Assembly: GCF_017741935.1 (NCBI RefSeq)
Contig: NZ_JAGHMH010000008.1
Location: forward strand, 1 to 64,000
DNA length: 64,000 nucleotides
Reading direction: 5' to 3'
Source: Rhizobium sp. 16-449-1b
GTDB taxonomy: Bacteria > Pseudomonadota > Alphaproteobacteria > Rhizobiales > Rhizobiaceae
Positions within the stretch are counted from its first letter, which is position 1. Every line of letters starts with the position of its first letter. Positions 44,739 through 54,416 of the stretch are shown in pieces. The translations under genes were made by a program, and so were the position numbers. The notes under the pieces are model-generated. The model made no database searches. It was given only the letters and a program-made list of their open reading frames with translations, and had not been told where the DNA came from.

Positions 44739-44907
44739 AAAGAGGCCGACATCCACGGCCCGGACAGGATCAACGCATCGCCAAACGCTGAAAATAGCCA
44801 TTAACTATCAGATGGATAGGGAAAAGATCAGCACATCGCCATTTTTATGCGTTTTGCCGCTTGCGGGAATCCAAGTGCCTGATTATAAGGGCGCCACCAC
44901 GAAGGAA

Positions 44908-44982
44908 GCGCCCTTCGTCTATCGGTTAGGACACCAGATTTTCATTCTGGGAAGAGGGGTTCGACTCCCCTAGGGCGTGCCA
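44908..44982 (+). tRNA. tRNA-Glu(TTC)
   Basis: A 75-base tRNA with encoded CCA. The acceptor stem is GCGCCCT with AGGGCGT (a G-U first pair), the anticodon arm is CCAGA-TTTTCAT-TCTGG with anticodon TTC (44941-44943), and the T arm is GGGG-TTCGACT-CCCC. It decodes GAA/GAG. Confidence 0.95.
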
Positions 44983-45139
44983 CTTCTATCTTCGTTGTCA
45001 TTGATAACGAACGACTTTTTCCAAAAATATCTGTCAGTGACAAAGCGAACGAACGGTTCGGATCGATCCGTTATTCCCAATCAGGCATCGCCGTATCGTA
45101 TCAGGCGCGCACCCTCTGGACACGCGCCCTCTCCCACCC

Positions 45140-45937
45140 TCAATCGCGATATTGCGGCTCCTCGGCGTCGAGCATGCGCTTGATCGCCTCCAGATGCAGC
45201 CGTGCCGATTCCGGGTCGCCCGCGCGCATCTGGCGGTAGGCGGCCTCGGCGATATCGGCGGCGACGGGCAGGACCTGGCGGCCGGTGGAGAGCGCCAGCG
45301 TCTGCACCTGGCAGGCGCGCTCGAGATAGTAGAGATCGTCCCAGGCTTCGGCAATATTGGGCGCCAGCACCATCACGCCGTGATGCTTCATGAAGACGAT
45401 ATCGGCGTCGCCGATCGCGTTGGCGATGCGGTCGCCCTCGCGCTCGTCCAGCGCCAGACCGTTGTAATCGCGGTCATAGGCGGTGCGGCCGTAGAATTTC
45501 AGCGCCGTCTGGCCGGCGAAGATCAGCGGCTCGCCCTCGGTCATCGACAGCGCCGTCGCATAGGGCATGTGGGTGTGGAACGCGACGCGGGCGCGCGGAA
45601 TGCGGGCGTGGATGCGGGCATGGATATAGAAGGCGGTAGCCTCCGGCTCGCCCTCGCCCGAGACAACGTTGCCGTGAAAATCGCAGATCAGAAGCTTCGA
45701 GGCGGTCAGCTCACGGAAGGCATAGCCATAGGGATTGACGATGAATAGGTCATCATAGCCGGGAACCAGCGCCGAGAAATGGTTGCAGATCCCCTCCTCG
45801 AGCCCATGGCGCGCAGCCATGCGAAAGCAGGCCGCCAGATCCGCGCGTGCCTGCCAGACCTCCTCGGTATCGAGTTCCGGCTGGTTGGCGCCGGAAACGC
45901 CGGTTGCCGCGGAGGACTTGTTCAGGGAATGCGCCAT
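45140..45937 (-). CDS. Class II aldolase/adducin-domain protein
   Basis: This is a 265-residue class II aldolase-fold protein. The zinc-binding histidines are in VAFHTHMPYATAL and the third in MKHHGVMVLA; other markers are ICNHFSALVPG (phosphate-binding loop) and GEGEPEATAFYIHARIHARIP. Members include fuculose-phosphate aldolase-like enzymes and eukaryotic adducin; this length and sequence match the uncharacterised bacterial group often seen with transporters. The ATG at 45937 has TGGAG eight bases upstream. It lies between tRNA-Glu and recJ and seems monocistronic. Confidence 0.87.
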   Translation of the reverse strand: MAHSLNKSSAATGVSGANQPELDTEEVWQARADLAACFRMAARHGLEEGICNHFSALVPGYDDLFIVNPYGYAFRELTASKLLICDFHGNVVSGEGEPEATAFYIHARIHARIPRARVAFHTHMPYATALSMTEGEPLIFAGQTALKFYGRTAYDRDYNGLALDEREGDRIANAIGDADIVFMKHHGVMVLAPNIAEAWDDLYYLERACQVQTLALSTGRQVLPVAADIAEAAYRQMRAGDPESARLHLEAIKRMLDAEEPQYRD

Positions 45938-46089
45938 ATCGATGCTCCATTGCGATTGAATGTCAGGCGCACAATATGCGTCGCCAGACAATCGCCGCAT
46001 CGTAGCGTGCTCCGGACAGAAGGCTAGCGCCGTCGATGGTCAATCTTGCGCGGCGCGTCCGCCACGACCGCATATCGTGGACCGACAGC

Positions 46090-47892
46090 TCAGCGCGCGA
46101 TGGCGCCATCCATCACCCGCAGCTGGACGCGGCGCGAGCCCTGATAATGATTGTCGCCGAGCGAGCCCGCCACATGCAGGTTGGCGCCGCGCGAGTTCAG
46201 GAGCAAGTTTCCGAGTTGCGTATCGGCGGCGCGGAAGGCGATGCCGTCTAGGCGGGCGCCATCCATGGCTTCGAGCGTGACCTTCACATGCTTTTCGCCG
46301 ACGATCCTCGAATCGCGGACGCGATGGGCGGGGATGGCGAAGATCGGCTGCGAATGGCCGGAGCCGTAGGGGCCCGCCGTTTCCAGGCGATCGATCAGAT
46401 CGATCGTCGCGCCGCTGGCGCCAATCGCGCCGTCGATCTTCAGCGTCTCGTTGGCCACCAGCGCCGCTACCGTCTTTTCGGCACGTTCCGAAAAGAAGCC
46501 GCGCAGGCGGCCGAGCTTGTCGCGCTCGACGGTGAGGCCCGCCGCCATCGCATGGCCGCCGCCCTTGACCAGCAGCCCCTCGTCGACCGCCGCGCGCACC
46601 ATCTTGCCCATGTCGAAGCCGTTGATGGAGCGGCCGGAGCCGGTGCCCTTGCCGTTGGGATCGAAGGCGATGGCGAAGGCCGGGCGCTTGAACTTTTCCT
46701 TCAGCCGCGCCGCGATCAGACCGACGATCCCGGGATGCCACTTTTCATGCGCGGTGACGATGACGGACGCGCCGCTGCCGTCGCCATATTCGGCGTATGC
46801 CTCGGCTTCCGCCTCCTGCAGCATGTTGGCTTCCATCACCTGGCGGTCGCGGTTGAGCTCGTCCAAACGCTCGGCGATGGCCTCGGCTTCGCCGGTGTCG
46901 TCAAGCGTCAATAGCCGGCTACCGAGTGCGGCGTCGCTGATGCGTCCGCCTGCATTGATGCGCGGGCCGATGAGGAAGCCGAAGTGATAGGGCGTCACCG
47001 GCCCGGCGAGGCCCGCCTTGCGAAACAGAGCCGAGAGGCCGGCATTGCCCTGGTGGCGGGCGGCGATCAGGCCCTTGACGACATAGGCGCGGTTCAGGCC
47101 CCTCAGCGGAACGACGTCGCAGACCGTCGCCAGCGCCACGATGTCGAGCCATTGCAGGAGGTCGATGCTGCGGGCCTTCGGATGGCCGGCCTCGCGCAGC
47201 AGCCGCAGCGTGGCGACCAGCACGAGGAAGACGACGCCGGCAGCACAAAGATGCCCCTGCCCCGAGAGATCGTCCTCGCGGTTCGGGTTGACCAATGCAT
47301 GGCACTGCGGCAGGTCGTGTGTCACCTGGTGGTGATCGATGACGACCACGTCGACATGGCGCTTTGCCGCAGCCGCCAACGCCTCGTGGCTTGTCGAGCC
47401 GCAATCGACGGTGACGATCAGGCGGGCGCCGTTGTCGATCAGCTGGTCCATGGCGGCGGGATTCGGGCCATAGCCTTCGAAGACGCGGTCTGGAATGTAG
47501 ATTTCGGATTTCACTCCGAAATGGTTGAGGAAGCGGTACATTAGCGCCGAGGAGGATGCGCCGTCGACGTCGTAATCGCCGAAGATCGCCACCTGCTGGC
47601 GCGTGTTGATGGCATCGGCGATGCGCTTGGCGGCCTTCTCGCAATCGGTCAGCTTGTAGGGGTCGGGCATCAGCGAGCGCAGCGTCGGATCGAGGAACTC
47701 GACCGCCTCGTCGACGGTGACGCCGCGGCCGGCAAGCACCCGGGCGATCAGATCCGGCAGGCCGTGCATCTGCGACATGGCGAGCGCCCGGTTCTGCCCG
47801 GCCTGGTCCAGCCGCGAGATCCAGCGATTGTCGAGAACGGATTTCTCGACACCCAGAAAGGCGCGCTGTACCGGATCGGCCGGGATATCCAT
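46090..47892 (-). CDS. recJ: Single-stranded-DNA-specific exonuclease RecJ
   Basis: This is a 600-residue 5'-3' exonuclease acting in recombination and mismatch repair. DHH-family catalytic motifs are intact: AIFGDYDVDGASSSALMYR, IVTVDCGSTSHEAL, VVVIDHHQVTHDLP, VFLVLVAT with WLDIVALATVCDVVPL, and IGPRINAGGRISDA. The DHHA1 part follows (ARLKEKFKRPAFAIAFD, KGGGHAMAAGLTVE), then an OB-like end. Two adjacent ATGs exist; the second (47892) has better spacing from TGGAG. In related rhizobia a glpX gene usually stands between hom and recJ as I remember it; here only 140 bases separate them. Confidence 0.95.
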   Translation of the reverse strand: MDIPADPVQRAFLGVEKSVLDNRWISRLDQAGQNRALAMSQMHGLPDLIARVLAGRGVTVDEAVEFLDPTLRSLMPDPYKLTDCEKAAKRIADAINTRQQVAIFGDYDVDGASSSALMYRFLNHFGVKSEIYIPDRVFEGYGPNPAAMDQLIDNGARLIVTVDCGSTSHEALAAAAKRHVDVVVIDHHQVTHDLPQCHALVNPNREDDLSGQGHLCAAGVVFLVLVATLRLLREAGHPKARSIDLLQWLDIVALATVCDVVPLRGLNRAYVVKGLIAARHQGNAGLSALFRKAGLAGPVTPYHFGFLIGPRINAGGRISDAALGSRLLTLDDTGEAEAIAERLDELNRDRQVMEANMLQEAEAEAYAEYGDGSGASVIVTAHEKWHPGIVGLIAARLKEKFKRPAFAIAFDPNGKGTGSGRSINGFDMGKMVRAAVDEGLLVKGGGHAMAAGLTVERDKLGRLRGFFSERAEKTVAALVANETLKIDGAIGASGATIDLIDRLETAGPYGSGHSQPIFAIPAHRVRDSRIVGEKHVKVTLEAMDGARLDGIAFRAADTQLGNLLLNSRGANLHVAGSLGDNHYQGSRRVQLRVMDGAIAR

Positions 47893-47951
47893 CATGTCAC
47901 TCCACTGCCACTACAAGGCCGTTCTACAGAGCCGTGACGGCAAACGAAAGA

Positions 47952-47977
47952 CGGCGGAGCACGCCTGCGCCCCGCCG
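47952..47977 (-). terminator. Hairpin terminator of hom (candidate)
   Basis: CGGCGG (47952-47957) pairs with CCGCCG (47972-47977), with further G+C pairing possible inside. On the minus strand it is followed by TCTTTCGTTTG, 56 bases after the hom stop. Confidence 0.4.
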
Positions 47978-48032
47978 CCCACAGAATAGATCACCATGCG
48001 GTGACGCCATGTCGCCACGACGCGTGCGAGGC

Positions 48033-49355
48033 TCAGTCTTCCTTCGGACGCTCGATGCGGATCACCTGCGGTTCGCCGACCAGATAGCCCTCGGTCTTGA
48101 TCGCCTCGACGGCCTTGCGCACCGAATCCTCGGTCGTCGCATGAGTGACGAGGATGATCGTCTGGTGGTGCGATGGCGAAAGGTGCTGCTTGGAGCGCTG
48201 CACGATGGATTCCAGCGAGATGTGGTTCTCTGCCATGCGGGTGGCGACGCTGGCGAAGACGCCGGTGCGGTCGAGAACCGTCAGGCGGATGAAATAGCCG
48301 CCCTCGTGGCTCTGGATCTGCGCCTTGCGGTAGGGCTCGAGCGACTTGGCGGGGTGGCCGAGCACCGGAACCTGCTGTGCGCCCGGGCGGCTCTTGGCAA
48401 TGTCGGCGATATCGCCGAGCACCGACGAGGCCGTGGCATTGCCGCCGGCGCCGGGGCCGACCATCAGCAGTTCACCGAGAATGTCGGATTCGATCGCAAC
48501 CGCGTTGGTGACGCCATCCACCTGGGCGATGACGCTATCGACGGGCACCATGGTCGGGTGCACGCGCTGCTCGATGCCGGTATCGGTGCGCTGGGCAACG
48601 CCGAGCAGCTTGATGCGGTAGCCGAGATCGGCGGCCGCATGGATGTCGTCGATCGAGATGTTGGTGATGCCCTCGAGATAGATGTCGTCCACGGCGATCT
48701 GGTTGCCGAAGGCGAGCGTCGTCAGGATGGAGAGCTTGTGGGCGGTGTCGTTGCCCTCGATGTCGAAGGCCGGATCGGCTTCGGCGTAGCCGAGGCGCTG
48801 GGCTTCCTTCAGGCAATCGGCAAACGACAGGCCTTCCTTCTCCATCTTGGTCAGGATGTAGTTGCAGGTGCCGTTCATGATGCCGTAGACGCGCGAGATC
48901 GTGTTGCCGGTCAGCGATTCACGCAGCGCCTTGATGACGGGGATGCCGCCGGCGACGGCCGCTTCGAAGTTGAGCAGCGCGCCCTTCTCCTCGGCGATCT
49001 TGGCAAGCTCGACGCCGTGATAGGCGAGCAGCGCCTTGTTGGCTGTCACCACGTGGAGACCGCGCTGCAACGCGGCGCGGACGGCGATGTTGGCAGGCCC
49101 TTCTGCACCGCCGACGAGCTCGACGAAGACGTCGATGTCACCCTTGGTCGCCAGTTCCTCGGGCGTATCGAACCACTCGATGCCGCCGACGTCGATGCCG
49201 CGGTCCTTGGTCTTGTCGCGGGCGGAAACGCCGGTAATCAGGATCGGCCGACCGCACGTCGCGGCAAGCACGTCGCTGCGCTGCTGAATGATACGAACGA
49301 GAGAGGCACCAACGGTACCCAAGCCCGCAACGCCGATTTTAAGGGCATCTGCCAT
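48033..49355 (-). CDS. hom: Homoserine dehydrogenase with ACT domain
   Basis: This 440-residue enzyme reduces aspartate semialdehyde to homoserine on the way to threonine and methionine. The NAD(P)-binding N-terminus is KIGVAGLGTVGASLVRI; the catalytic part carries VVTANKALLA, EAAVAGGIPVIKALRESL, IMNGTCNYILT and GYAEADPAFDIEGNDTAHKLSIL. The C-terminal ~90 residues form an ACT regulatory domain (YFIRLTVLDRTGVFASVATRMAEN), suggesting feedback control by threonine. AGGA stands upstream of the ATG. It follows an aminotransferase gene by 65 bases that contain a hairpin. Confidence 0.96.
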   Translation of the reverse strand: MADALKIGVAGLGTVGASLVRIIQQRSDVLAATCGRPILITGVSARDKTKDRGIDVGGIEWFDTPEELATKGDIDVFVELVGGAEGPANIAVRAALQRGLHVVTANKALLAYHGVELAKIAEEKGALLNFEAAVAGGIPVIKALRESLTGNTISRVYGIMNGTCNYILTKMEKEGLSFADCLKEAQRLGYAEADPAFDIEGNDTAHKLSILTTLAFGNQIAVDDIYLEGITNISIDDIHAAADLGYRIKLLGVAQRTDTGIEQRVHPTMVPVDSVIAQVDGVTNAVAIESDILGELLMVGPGAGGNATASSVLGDIADIAKSRPGAQQVPVLGHPAKSLEPYRKAQIQSHEGGYFIRLTVLDRTGVFASVATRMAENHISLESIVQRSKQHLSPSHHQTIILVTHATTEDSVRKAVEAIKTEGYLVGEPQVIRIERPKED

Positions 49356-49382
49356 GGATCGATCCTGAAATATGTCATGAAT

Positions 49383-49404
49383 GGCAGCCGCCAGAGCGGC
49401 TGCC
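49383..49404 (-). terminator. Hairpin between aminotransferase gene and hom
   Basis: GGCAGCCGC (49383-49391) and GCGGCTGCC (49396-49404) form a perfect nine-base stem with a CAGA loop. The minus-strand continuation (ATTCATG) has no T run. It could reduce read-through from the aminotransferase gene into hom or protect the upstream message. Confidence 0.45.
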
Positions 49405-49420
49405 GAAAGAACTGATTGTA

Positions 49421-50641
49421 TCAGCGGTGAGCGTTCAACGAGACGACGTTGTGCATCGTCTCATCGGCGGTGGACATGAACTTCTTGATGTTGCGCGCCG
49501 CCTGACGGATGCGGTGCTCGTTTTCGACGAGCGCCAGACGCACGTAATCGTCGCCCATTTCACCGAAGCCGATCCCAGGCGCCACGGCAACGTCTGCCTT
49601 CTCGACCAGAAGCTTGGAGAACTCCAGGCTGCCGAGATGGCGGAACTTTTCCGGGATCTTCGCCCAGGCGAACATGGTGGCTGCCGGCGGCGGGACTTCG
49701 AAGCCGGCCTTGCCGAAGCTGTCGACCATGACGTCGCGGCGGCGCTTGTAGACGCCGCGAACCTCGGCGATATCCGAGCCGTCGCCGTTCAGCGCGTGCG
49801 TGGCGGCGACCTGGATCGGCGTGAAGGCGCCGTAGTCGAGATAGGATTTCACGCGGGTCAGCGCCGCGATCAGGCGCTCGTTGCCGACGGCAAAGCCCAT
49901 GCGCCAGCCGGGCATGGAGAAGGTCTTCGACATCGAGGTGAACTCGACGCAGACGTCCATGGCGCCGGGCACCTGCAGCACCGATGGCGGCGGGTTGTTG
50001 TCGTCGAAGTAGATCTCCGAGTAGGCCAGGTCGGAGAGCACGATGATATCGTGCTTCTTCGCAAACGCGATGACGTCCTTGTAGAAGTCGAGCGTCGCGA
50101 CATAGGCCGTCGGGTTCGACGGATAGTTGACGATCAGCGCCAGCGGCTTCGGGATCGAGTGCTTCACGGCACGTTCCAGCGGCGGGAAGAAGCTGTCATC
50201 CGGCTCGACCGGCAGAGAGCGGATCACGCCGCCCGCCATCAGGAAGCCGAAGGCATGGATCGGATAGGTCGGGTTCGGGCAGAGAATGACGTCGCCGGGC
50301 GCGGTGATCGCCTGCGCCATGTTGGCGAAGCCTTCCTTGGAGCCGAGGGTGGCGACCACCTGCGTATCCGGATTGAGCTTCACGCCGAAGCGGCGGGCGT
50401 AATAGGCGGCCTGGGCGCGGCGCAGGCCGGGAATGCCCTTGGACGAAGAGTAGCGATGCGTGCGCGGGTCCTGGACCACTTCGCAGAGCTTGTCGACGAT
50501 CGCCTTGGGGGTCGGCAGGTCAGGGTTTCCCATGCCGAGATCGATGATATCGGCTCCGCCCGCTCGCGCGCTTGCTTTCAAACGGTTGACCTGTTCGAAA
50601 ACATAAGGCGGCAAACGCCGGACTTTGTGAAACTCTTCCAT
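49421..50641 (-). CDS. PLP-dependent aminotransferase (AlaC/LL-diaminopimelate aminotransferase-like)
   Basis: This is a 406-residue fold-type I aminotransferase. The sequence shows IIDLGMGNPDLPTPKAIVDKL, YSSSKGIPGLRRA, LGSKEGFANMAQA, NYPSNPTAYVA, DLAYSEIYFD and the PLP-binding Lys in SMSKTFSMPGWRMGF, with the carboxylate-binding Arg in YVRLALVENEHRIRQA. Close relatives make alanine from pyruvate (AlaC) or act on diaminopimelate; specificity cannot be read off. The ATG at 50641 follows GGGGAAAGAG and begins MEEFHKVRRLPPYVF, the family start. Pairing with hom points to aspartate-family amino acid metabolism. Confidence 0.9.
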   Translation of the reverse strand: MEEFHKVRRLPPYVFEQVNRLKASARAGGADIIDLGMGNPDLPTPKAIVDKLCEVVQDPRTHRYSSSKGIPGLRRAQAAYYARRFGVKLNPDTQVVATLGSKEGFANMAQAITAPGDVILCPNPTYPIHAFGFLMAGGVIRSLPVEPDDSFFPPLERAVKHSIPKPLALIVNYPSNPTAYVATLDFYKDVIAFAKKHDIIVLSDLAYSEIYFDDNNPPPSVLQVPGAMDVCVEFTSMSKTFSMPGWRMGFAVGNERLIAALTRVKSYLDYGAFTPIQVAATHALNGDGSDIAEVRGVYKRRRDVMVDSFGKAGFEVPPPAATMFAWAKIPEKFRHLGSLEFSKLLVEKADVAVAPGIGFGEMGDDYVRLALVENEHRIRQAARNIKKFMSTADETMHNVVSLNAHR

Positions 50642-50867
50642 CTCTTTCCCCACGGAAACGCGGCCACCATGACCGCAAATCGAAGTTCGTCCTAACTTCC
50701 GGCTGCTTGCGACACGAACTTCAGAATCGCGAGGGCCGTATTCATCAGACGTCCAGCGCACGGCGATTCTTTGACGGACCGCCTCGGGGCTGACGCTTTA
50801 TCAGGAAAATTTCATCTTCCGCACCTGACGGAAGGCTTTGCTTGCAAACGCCAGAGAAGGCAAGGCC

Positions 50868-51284
50868 TTATTTGGTGATTTCGGACAGCGTTTCCGGGCC
50901 GTGGTCTTCGGCGAGCTTGCGGTATTCCGCAACGCGGCGCTGGTATTCGGCTTCCGAGATGGTGCCCGCCTTGCGCCGGTTGCTCAGCGCTGTCAGCTTC
51001 TGCTGCAGGCCGGAGGCTTCCTCGTCGTTCATCTGAACGTTGGCGGCGGTCAGCGGCGCGCCGAAGCCCGGATAGCCATCGCGATAGTGCGACAGACCGC
51101 TTTCGGTCGGCGCCTCGCCCTTGGTGGCGTTCATGACCACGGCCGTCGGGGCCGCTCGCCTGGCGGCGATCTCGGCCTTTTCCTCGGGCGTTCGCATGCA
51201 TCCGGCAAGCGCCATGGCCGCGGCGGCGCCGATGAGGGCGATGCGGGTGACGTTTGCGATGGTACGAATGCCTGTGTTGGTCAT
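50868..51284 (-). CDS. Small lipoprotein with SHOCT-like C-terminus
   Basis: This is a 138-residue predicted lipoprotein: a signal ending L-A-G-C (AAAAMALAGCMRTPEEK) is followed by a short polar region and a C-terminal helical motif (QQKLTALSNRRKAGTISEAEYQRRVAEYRKLAEDHG) that resembles the SHOCT two-helix domain with its K-x-G-x-I-[ST]-E-x-E-[FY] core. Function unknown. It is divergent from phaC across a 152-base region. The ribosome site is weak. Confidence 0.72.
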   Translation of the reverse strand: MTNTGIRTIANVTRIALIGAAAAMALAGCMRTPEEKAEIAARRAAPTAVVMNATKGEAPTESGLSHYRDGYPGFGAPLTAANVQMNDEEASGLQQKLTALSNRRKAGTISEAEYQRRVAEYRKLAEDHGPETLSEITK

Positions 51285-51436
51285 GCCAGAGGTTCCAAAT
51301 CCTTAAGCTGCTTCGACTTGTTAAATTCGCAGCCTGCACAAAGCAATAGCATGAAGGCATGTCTGCGGAACTTGTTTTCTTGATCCGAGCGGATACAACT
51401 TGATTTGGATAGAGATGCTGCCGCCGGAGGAACCGC

Positions 51437-53275
51437 GTGACCGACAGCAACCAGGACAAGAGCGAGAAGGGCCAAGGCCCGGGCTTCGAGGCAAAGGATT
51501 TCGATCCTTACATGCTGAAGGACCCGGAAACGATGGCGCTGAACTTCGCCCGCGCCCTGGAAAACCTGGGCAAAGCGGCATCCGCCTGGCTCGGCCCGCG
51601 CGAAAGCGGCGAGATCCGCGAAAACACCGCCGACCCCGTCACCGACATGGTCAAGACGCTCTCCAAGGTCAGCGAATACTGGATATCAGACCCGCGCCGC
51701 GCCTTCGACGCGCAGACCAAGCTGATGACCAGCTTTTTCGGCGTGTGGATGCGGTCGATGCAGCGCATGCAGGGCGAATCGCTCGAGCCGGAGCCCGATC
51801 GCAACGACAAGCGCTTCGCCGATCAGGACTGGGAGAAGAACCCGTTCTTCGAATTCCTGAAGCAGGCCTATTTCATCACCGCGGACTGGGCCGAAAAGCT
51901 GGTCACCGAGACCGAGGGGCTGGACGAGCACACGCGGCAGAAGGCCAATTTCTACGTCAGGCAGATCACGGCGGCGATCTCGCCGACCAATTTCGTCGCC
52001 ACCAATCCGCAGCTCTATCGCGAGACGATCGCGAGCAGCGGTGAAAATCTGGTGCGGGGCATGAAGATGCTGGCCGAGGACATCGTGGCCGGCCATGGCG
52101 ACCTGAAGCTTCGACAGACCGACATGACCAAGTTCGCCGTCGGCCGCGACATGGCGCTGACGCCGGGCAAGGTGATCGCCCAGAACGAGATCTGCCAGAT
52201 CATCCAGTACGAGCCGACGACCGAGACGGTGCTGAAGCGCCCTCTCCTCATCTGCCCGCCCTGGATCAACAAGTTCTACATCCTCGATCTCAATCCGCAG
52301 AAAAGCTTCATCAAGTGGTGCGTCGACCAGGGGCAGACGGTGTTCGTCATCTCCTGGGTCAATCCGGATGCGCGCCATGCGGCCAAGGACTGGGCGGCCT
52401 ATGCGCGCGAAGGGATCGATTTCGCGCTTGAGACCATCGAAAAGGCGACGGGCGAGAAGGACGTCAATGCCATCGGTTATTGCGTCGGCGGCACGCTGCT
52501 GGCCGCGACGCTGGCGCTCCACGCCAAGGAGAAGAACAAGCGCATCCGCTCCGCGACGCTGTTCACAACCCAGGTCGATTTCACCCATGCCGGCGACCTC
52601 AAGGTGTTCGTTGACGAGGAACAGCTGACGCGGCTTGAGAACTACATGAACGTGACCGGCTATCTCGATGGCTCGAAGATGGCGACCGCTTTCAACATGC
52701 TGCGCGCCTCAGAGCTCATCTGGCCCTACTTCGTCAACAATTACCTCAAGGGCCAGGAGCCGATGCCCTTCGACCTCCTGTTCTGGAACGCCGATTCGAC
52801 GCGAATGGCGGCGGCCAACCACGCCTTCTATCTGCGCAACTGCTATCTGAAGAACGCGCTGACCAAGGGCGAGATGGTGCTCGACGGCCAGGCCGTGTCG
52901 CTGAAGAGCGTCAAGATCCCGATCTACAACCTCGCCACCCGCGAGGACCATATCGCGCCGGCGAAATCGGTCTTCCTCGGCAGCCAGTTCTTCGGCGGCA
53001 AAGTCGATTTCGTGCTCGCCGGCTCCGGCCACATCGCCGGCGTGGTCAACCCGCCGGACAAGAAGAAATACCAGTATTGGACCGGCGGTCCGGCCAAGGG
53101 CGAATACGAGGACTGGCTCGTCGGCGCCGAGGAAGCGGCCGGCTCCTGGTGGCCGCACTGGCAGGCCTGGATCGAGGCCAAGGACGGCAAGCGGGTAGCG
53201 GCACGCAAGCCAGGCGGCGACGCGCTGAACGCACTTGAGGAAGCGCCGGGCAGTTATGTGCTGGAGAAGGCGTAG
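51437..53275 (+). CDS. phaC: Class I polyhydroxyalkanoate synthase PhaC
   Basis: PhaC polymerises 3-hydroxyacyl-CoA into storage granules. The 612-residue length is class I. The lipase-like box carries the nucleophile Cys349 ([12 protein letters not shown]), with the catalytic Asp in [18 protein letters not shown] and His in [15 protein letters not shown]. Conserved blocks include [32 protein letters not shown] (split here as [19 protein letters not shown]) and FVISWVNPD. It starts at GTG (51437) with CGGAGG directly upstream. It stands alone; phaA/phaB are elsewhere. Divergent lipoprotein gene upstream. Confidence 0.95.
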   Translation: MTDSNQDKSEKGQGPGFEAKDFDPYMLKDPETMALNFARALENLGKAASAWLGPRESGEIRENTADPVTDMVKTLSKVSEYWISDPRRAFDAQTKLMTSFFGVWMRSMQRMQGESLEPEPDRNDKRFADQDWEKNPFFEFLKQAYFITADWAEKLVTETEGLDEHTRQKANFYVRQITAAISPTNFVATNPQLYRETIASSGENLVRGMKMLAEDIVAGHGDLKLRQTDMTKFAVGRDMALTPGKVIAQNEICQIIQYEPTTETVLKRPLLICPPWINKFYILDLNPQKSFIKWCVDQGQTVFVISWVNPDARHAAKDWAAYAREGIDFALETIEKATGEKDVNAIGYCVGGTLLAATLALHAKEKNKRIRSATLFTTQVDFTHAGDLKVFVDEEQLTRLENYMNVTGYLDGSKMATAFNMLRASELIWPYFVNNYLKGQEPMPFDLLFWNADSTRMAAANHAFYLRNCYLKNALTKGEMVLDGQAVSLKSVKIPIYNLATREDHIAPAKSVFLGSQFFGGKVDFVLAGSGHIAGVVNPPDKKKYQYWTGGPAKGEYEDWLVGAEEAAGSWWPHWQAWIEAKDGKRVAARKPGGDALNALEEAPGSYVLEKA

Positions 53276-53282
53276 TCTATAG

Positions 53283-54236
53283 TCAACGCATTGTGTGTGC
53301 TTGCACGACTTCCATTATGGCGGGCACGATGCCCGGCGCCAGCGGCAGAGTCGGATCCTGGTAGGTGGCAAAGGGCGCGTCCGGCACGTCCGCTTTCAGC
53401 ATGTGCGTGACACCTGGCAATTGCACCACCCGCGCATGCGGCATCGATCGCGCCAGCAAGCCGGCGTCCTCGACTGCCACCTGGACATCCCGATCGCCCT
53501 GGACGATGAGCACGGGCAGGCTCAGTCCCTTGGCCAGCGCCACGGGATCGTAGCTGAAAAGATCGACCATGTATCGCTGCAAACCTTGCCGAAACAGGGG
53601 CTGCAGCACGGCACTCATGGTCCCGACATCCGTTCTCTCCCCCTGCTCCAGCCCGGAGATGATACGGTCGATCTCCGCAAGGTAAGGCGCATTGGCCGGG
53701 TTGTTGCGGAACTGCTCGCGCATCAGCGTGCTCACGCGTCGGCCCGGCGCGGCCAGCAGGATTAGTCCGCAGGGCGTCGCGCCCTTTGCGGCGGCGGCCA
53801 GTGCCACGAGGCCACCCTCGCTGTGACCGGCAATCCACACGCAATTCGTGCCGATCCGCTCGGCGAAAGCGCGCTGCCAGAGATCGAGATCGGCGGCATA
53901 GTTGGCAATCGTCACATCCTCGGGATCGACAATCGCATCCTTGCTGCCGAAGAAGCCGCGCTTGTCGATCCTGAGTGTGCTCAGGCCGGCTGATGCCAGC
54001 GCCTCGGCAAGCAATCGATAGCTGTCGCTGCGCAGCCCCATCGGGCTGTTGCCATCCCGGTCGATCGGACCGGAACCCGGCACGATGACGACCCCGGCGC
54101 TGGCGCCAGGCACGATGATCGCCTCGCCCTCGAGCTGTCCCTGCGGTCCGGGAACAGTCATCACCTCGGCGCTTGCGGTCACGCCGGAGGCAAGGACCAA
54201 CGCGGAAATGGCGGATGAAAGAAAAAGCCGACGCAT
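53283..54236 (-). CDS. Exported alpha/beta hydrolase
   Basis: This is a 317-residue secreted hydrolase. A signal peptide (MRRLFLSSAISALVLASGVTASA) is followed by an alpha/beta-hydrolase fold: oxyanion region VVIVPGSGPIDRDGNSPMG, a nucleophile elbow WIAGHSEGGLVAL (Ser), an Asp in LIVQGDRDVQVAV and a His in LPGVTHMLKAD. It resembles the acyl-CoA-thioesterase/peptidase-like group COG1073; substrate unknown. Its 3' end meets the end of phaC (eight-base gap, convergent). A weak ribosome site precedes the ATG. Confidence 0.83.
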   Translation of the reverse strand: MRRLFLSSAISALVLASGVTASAEVMTVPGPQGQLEGEAIIVPGASAGVVIVPGSGPIDRDGNSPMGLRSDSYRLLAEALASAGLSTLRIDKRGFFGSKDAIVDPEDVTIANYAADLDLWQRAFAERIGTNCVWIAGHSEGGLVALAAAAKGATPCGLILLAAPGRRVSTLMREQFRNNPANAPYLAEIDRIISGLEQGERTDVGTMSAVLQPLFRQGLQRYMVDLFSYDPVALAKGLSLPVLIVQGDRDVQVAVEDAGLLARSMPHARVVQLPGVTHMLKADVPDAPFATYQDPTLPLAPGIVPAIMEVVQAHTMR

Positions 54237-54416
54237 TGATAAACCCGGTCATCGCTCCCGGTCACGATCGCGACCGTGAAGCTGTTCAATAAAGTTTGCC
54301 GCAATGAATTTCTGGCAATGACGTTCGAAATTTCAACTCGCAGACTATTCCGCTATTACAGATCAGCGCAAGCCGCCCGGACAGCCGACATCACCATCAG
54401 GGGACGTTCTCTGAAT

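Noticed and set aside
44983..45139. A short plus-strand frame after tRNA-Glu (68 codons).
   Set aside because: No ribosome site or family; it overlaps the end of the aldolase gene and looks random.
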